The translations under genes and the position numbers were made by a program. Positions 32,671-34,797 of a stretch of DNA of 34,797 nt are shown piece after piece. The notes under the pieces are model-generated. The model was not told where the DNA came from. It made no database searches and was given only the letters and a program-made list of their open reading frames with translations. Position 1 is the first letter of the stretch; every line of letters starts with the position of its first letter. This DNA comes from Candidatus Mediterraneibacter pullicola (GTDB lineage: Bacteria > Bacillota > Clostridia > Lachnospirales > Lachnospiraceae), in assembly GCA_019117065.1 (NCBI GenBank), contig DXAK01000018.1, forward strand, positions 1-34,797. The letters are read 5' to 3'.

Positions 32671-34032
32671 TTATCTTCTCTCTAATATATCCGTCAGGTC
32701 ATGAAGCCCCTTCACACTCGTAACGATAATAACCGTGTCCCCGGGCTGTATAACATCCTGCCCGCGCGGAATACGAACCTCACCACCGCGGTTGATCGAT
32801 GCCACAAGTAAATTGTCTCTCAATTTTAAATCTAACAGAGGAACACCTGTCACAGCAGACTTTTCCTTAACGGCAAATTCCAGAGCTTCTGCTTGTCCAT
32901 CCAAAATATGGTACAACGTCTCTACGTTGCTGCTCAAAGAGGCGCCCATGGCCCTAACATATCGAAGGATATAGTCTGCAGTTATGTACTTCGGATGTAT
33001 CACGCTTCCCAGATCCAGCCCGTCCACAATGTCATCAAAGGCGATCCTGTTGACCTTTGTCACAATCTTCGCCTGAGAAATCTTCTTTGCAAACAGGCTC
33101 AGAAGGATATTTTCCTCATCCATGTTTGTCAGCGTCACAAATGATTCTGCACGAACAAGCCCCTCTTCCATGAGAAGTTTCTTGTCCGTTCCATCTCCAC
33201 AAATGACAGTCACTGATGGAAGAAGTTCACTAATTTCCTCACATCTCTGCCGGTTGATTTCAAGCAGGCTAACCCGGATCTTCATATCAGAGAGAAGAGC
33301 GGCAAGATAGTATCCCAAGGTACCGCCCCCGACAATCAGGGCATTCTTTACCTGATGGGTGTGGACACCGATCTTCTTAAAGAACAACGCAGAATTTTTC
33401 GGCGTGGCAATAATGGAAACAAAATCCAGATTTTCTAGCACAAAATTCCCTGAGGGAATAAACACCTCTTCCCCCCTCTCCACTCCGCAGATAAGAATAT
33501 CACAGCGAAGCCTGTCCATGATCTCCGCCACAGTCATACCGCCCAACCCAAACTCAGGAAGCAGCTTAAATTTTAGAAGTTCCACTCTTCCCTTGGAAAA
33601 TGTATCCAGCTTGATGGCTGACGGAAAACGGAGCAATCTCGATATCTCCGTAGCCGCCGCCAACTCCGGATTGATGATCATGGAGATCCCCAGCTTCCTC
33701 TTAATAAAATGGAGTTCCCTATGATAAACGGGATTTCTCACACGTGCGATTGTATGACAGTCGCTCACCTTCTTTGCAATCAGACAGCACAGAAGGTTCA
33801 GCTCATCTGAACCGGTAACAGCGATAAGAATATCCGCATCCTCCACTCCCACCTCTGAGAGCACCTGTATACTCGAGCCGTTTCCACATAGTCCCATTAC
33901 GTCGATACTCTCGGACAGCTCCTGTATTTTCTGGGGATTTTTGTCGATCACAATTAGCTCATGATCTTCCTCACATAGTTCTTCTGCAAGAGTGCTTCCT
34001 ACTTTTCCGCACCCTACAATAATGATCTTCAT
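32671..34032 (-). CDS. trkA: Trk potassium uptake regulatory subunit TrkA
   Basis: This 453-aa protein has two copies of the RCK module. The first nucleotide-binding domain starts with IIIVGCGKVGSTLAEEL and the second with NALIVGGGTLGYYLAALL; each is followed by a TrkA_C domain. Binding of NAD/ATP by the RCK ring opens the TrkH pore. I chose the ATG at 34032 because CGGAGGAGTT precedes it; the frame opens 12 codons earlier, but those carry the RBS. It heads an operon with trkH, a HAD hydrolase, a PNPOx-like protein and a Dabb protein, and has a near-consensus promoter and a structured leader. Confidence 0.96.
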   Translation of the reverse strand: MKIIIVGCGKVGSTLAEELCEEDHELIVIDKNPQKIQELSESIDVMGLCGNGSSIQVLSEVGVEDADILIAVTGSDELNLLCCLIAKKVSDCHTIARVRNPVYHRELHFIKRKLGISMIINPELAAATEISRLLRFPSAIKLDTFSKGRVELLKFKLLPEFGLGGMTVAEIMDRLRCDILICGVERGEEVFIPSGNFVLENLDFVSIIATPKNSALFFKKIGVHTHQVKNALIVGGGTLGYYLAALLSDMKIRVSLLEINRQRCEEISELLPSVTVICGDGTDKKLLMEEGLVRAESFVTLTNMDEENILLSLFAKKISQAKIVTKVNRIAFDDIVDGLDLGSVIHPKYITADYILRYVRAMGASLSSNVETLYHILDGQAEALEFAVKEKSAVTGVPLLDLKLRDNLLVASINRGGEVRIPRGQDVIQPGDTVIIVTSVKGLHDLTDILERR

Positions 34033-34044
34033 AACTCCTCCGAA

Positions 34045-34128
34045 GTATATCCGCCTTGCGATATACAAAAATATTGTTATTTTTTAAGATTTGCCGCCTG
34101 TATGTAAAAAGATCATGCCGGTCTTTTT
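34045..34128 (-). promoter_or_regulatory. Structured leader of trkA with two hairpins
   Basis: Between the predicted start (near 34138) and the trkA ATG lie two hairpins. One is at 34106-34128 (AAAAAGA/TCTTTTT core, ending in a T-rich arm). The other is a 7-bp stem at 34045-34066 just before the RBS. The first could act as an attenuator. No known riboswitch consensus is seen. Confidence 0.35.
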
Positions 34129-34144
34129 CACTGACACTAGACCT

Positions 34145-34172
34145 ATTATAGCACCTTGTTTTTTATATGCAA
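34145..34172 (-). promoter_or_regulatory. Extended -10 sigma-A promoter of trkA
   Basis: On the minus strand TTGCAT (34172-34167), a 16-nt spacer ending in TGC and TATAAT (34150-34145) form a strong extended -10 promoter. The predicted leader is about 105 nt long. Confidence 0.8.
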
Positions 34173-34202
34173 GCGTTACTTGTATTCTGAAATACTGGTC
34201 TG

Positions 34203-34436
34203 TCATAGGCTTAACAAATTCTGCTTTCCTATATCTTCTTTACCATTTTTCCTGTCTAGGCAACGCACCGCACACGCGATCAACAGACCGCCGGTCATAT
34301 TACCCGCCGACACAAAAAACAGCACCTTTACAACAGACAGTATATCTGCTTCAAAATACAGCACGTAACATGACAGATAGAACATATCCGCTACAATATG
34401 TTCAAACCCGCAGAACACGAAAGCGGTAATACTTTG
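34203..34436 (-). pseudogene. C-terminal remnant of a formate/nitrite transporter (FNT family)
   Basis: About 78 codons remain in frame from just after an in-frame TGA (34439-34437) to a TGA at 34205-34203. The translated text contains TAFVFCGFEHIVADMFYLS and later SAGNMTGGLLIACAVRCLDR. These match the last two membrane helices of FocA/NirC-type transporters (the GFEH-ANMF and GN-x-GG motifs). The N-terminal two thirds of the roughly 260-aa family are missing. No RBS or promoter supports expression as a short protein. The 110 nt between it and the VOC gene hold no gene I can recognise. It is probably the scar of a deletion. Confidence 0.65.
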
Positions 34437-34546
34437 TCATTCTACTGGAAACAACGATGAAATTCAATCATTATTTTATTCTTCGGCCGTAGCCGGATAT
34501 GATAGGCGCCGACATAAAGCCGGTTGTCACAATCAATTCTTTGCGG

Positions 34547-34797
34547 TTAAATATCGTTATCATATGTTCCCACTTCAATCAGGTTGCCGTCCAAATCATA
34601 AAAACGGACTACCCTCTGTCCCCAGCTATGAGTTGTAATTTTATTCACGTATTGAATCGAAGGATACAGCTTGTCAAGTTTTTGAACAAACGCTTCGATA
34701 TCCTGTTCTTCAAAATATAGTTCACAGGAATTACTTTCCGGAATAATATCTTTTCTCAGAAACTCTTTCCAAATTTTCTCATCCTGAAGCACAAGAC
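34547..34797 (-). CDS. VOC/glyoxalase-like protein, C-terminal part cut by window edge
   Basis: The frame enters from the right edge and ends at 34547. The visible 83 codons end with CELYFEEQDIEAFVQKL, HSWGQRVVRFYDLDGN and LIEVGTYDNDI. This is the second beta-alpha-beta-beta-beta unit of a vicinal oxygen chelate (glyoxalase/bleomycin-resistance) protein, including the conserved Glu near the end (IEVG) and the WG-x-R-V-V-R-F-Y-D-LDGN block. The first unit and the true start lie outside the window; an internal GTG at 34792 is not a credible start. Substrate cannot be inferred. Confidence 0.85.
   Translation of the reverse strand, partial: LVLQDEKIWKEFLRKDIIPESNSCELYFEEQDIEAFVQKLDKLYPSIQYVNKITTHSWGQRVVRFYDLDGNLIEVGTYDNDI

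Noticed and set aside
34033..34138. c-di-AMP (ydaO) riboswitch upstream of trkA
   Set aside because: The leader is too short and I see none of the conserved ydaO core. The hairpins are simple stems.
441..34792. Many other plus-strand frames of 60-270 codons (for example 14117-14917, 17898-18638, 31747-32385)
   Set aside because: All sit opposite strong minus-strand genes and show no domain or start signal. None has a promoter or RBS.

Overview
The window is a stretch of chromosome from an anaerobic, endospore-forming low-to-mid GC Firmicute, most likely a gut-type Lachnospiraceae (Dorea/Mediterraneibacter/Blautia-like; this is an inference from gene order and protein style). All genes I can support lie on the minus strand and are read from right to left. 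I see no tRNA, rRNA, CRISPR array, insertion sequence or phage gene. The many plus-strand open frames are shadows of the minus-strand genes.

Reading in the direction of transcription, the right edge holds a partial VOC/glyoxalase-like gene and a decayed formate/nitrite-transporter C-terminus. Next comes the trkA-trkH potassium-uptake pair with a HAD hydrolase, a NimA-like flavin/PNPOx protein and a Dabb protein. A likely sigma-E promoter then opens yqfC-yqfD-phoH-ybeY. This is followed by a SpoVB/MurJ-type flippase, a membrane-anchored BofC_C-like protein, a DUF896 protein, 5-formyl-THF cyclo-ligase, a DUF4250 protein and miaB. A long RNA-like hairpin separates miaB from the complete eight-gene spoIIIA operon (spoIIIAA to spoIIIAH), which encodes the mother-cell side of the engulfment channel.

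Downstream are prfC and an Asp23/Gls24 gene, each with its own sigma-A promoter. The conserved clostridial block nusB-xseA-xseB-ispA-dxs-tlyA-nadK-argR-recN follows and ends in a strong terminator. Then come spoIVB and spo0A. Spo0A has a sigma-A promoter and two 0A boxes upstream, so it probably regulates itself. The left end holds glgA, metF, a stand-alone methionine-synthase reactivation protein and the start of a cobalamin-type methionine synthase, i.e. a split MetH module.

The window is therefore dense in sporulation genes (spo0A, spoIVB, spoIIIA, yqfCD, and probable bofC-like and spoVB-like genes) mixed with core isoprenoid, DNA-repair, translation and one-carbon genes. I found no obviously new multi-gene system. 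The most interesting non-textbook signals are in the RNA/DNA between genes. One is a roughly 100-bp hairpin upstream of spoIIIAA whose mismatches are all wobble-compatible only on the transcribed strand. The others are two places (prfC and yqfC) where a terminator-like hairpin for the upstream operon overlaps the -10 region of the next promoter.
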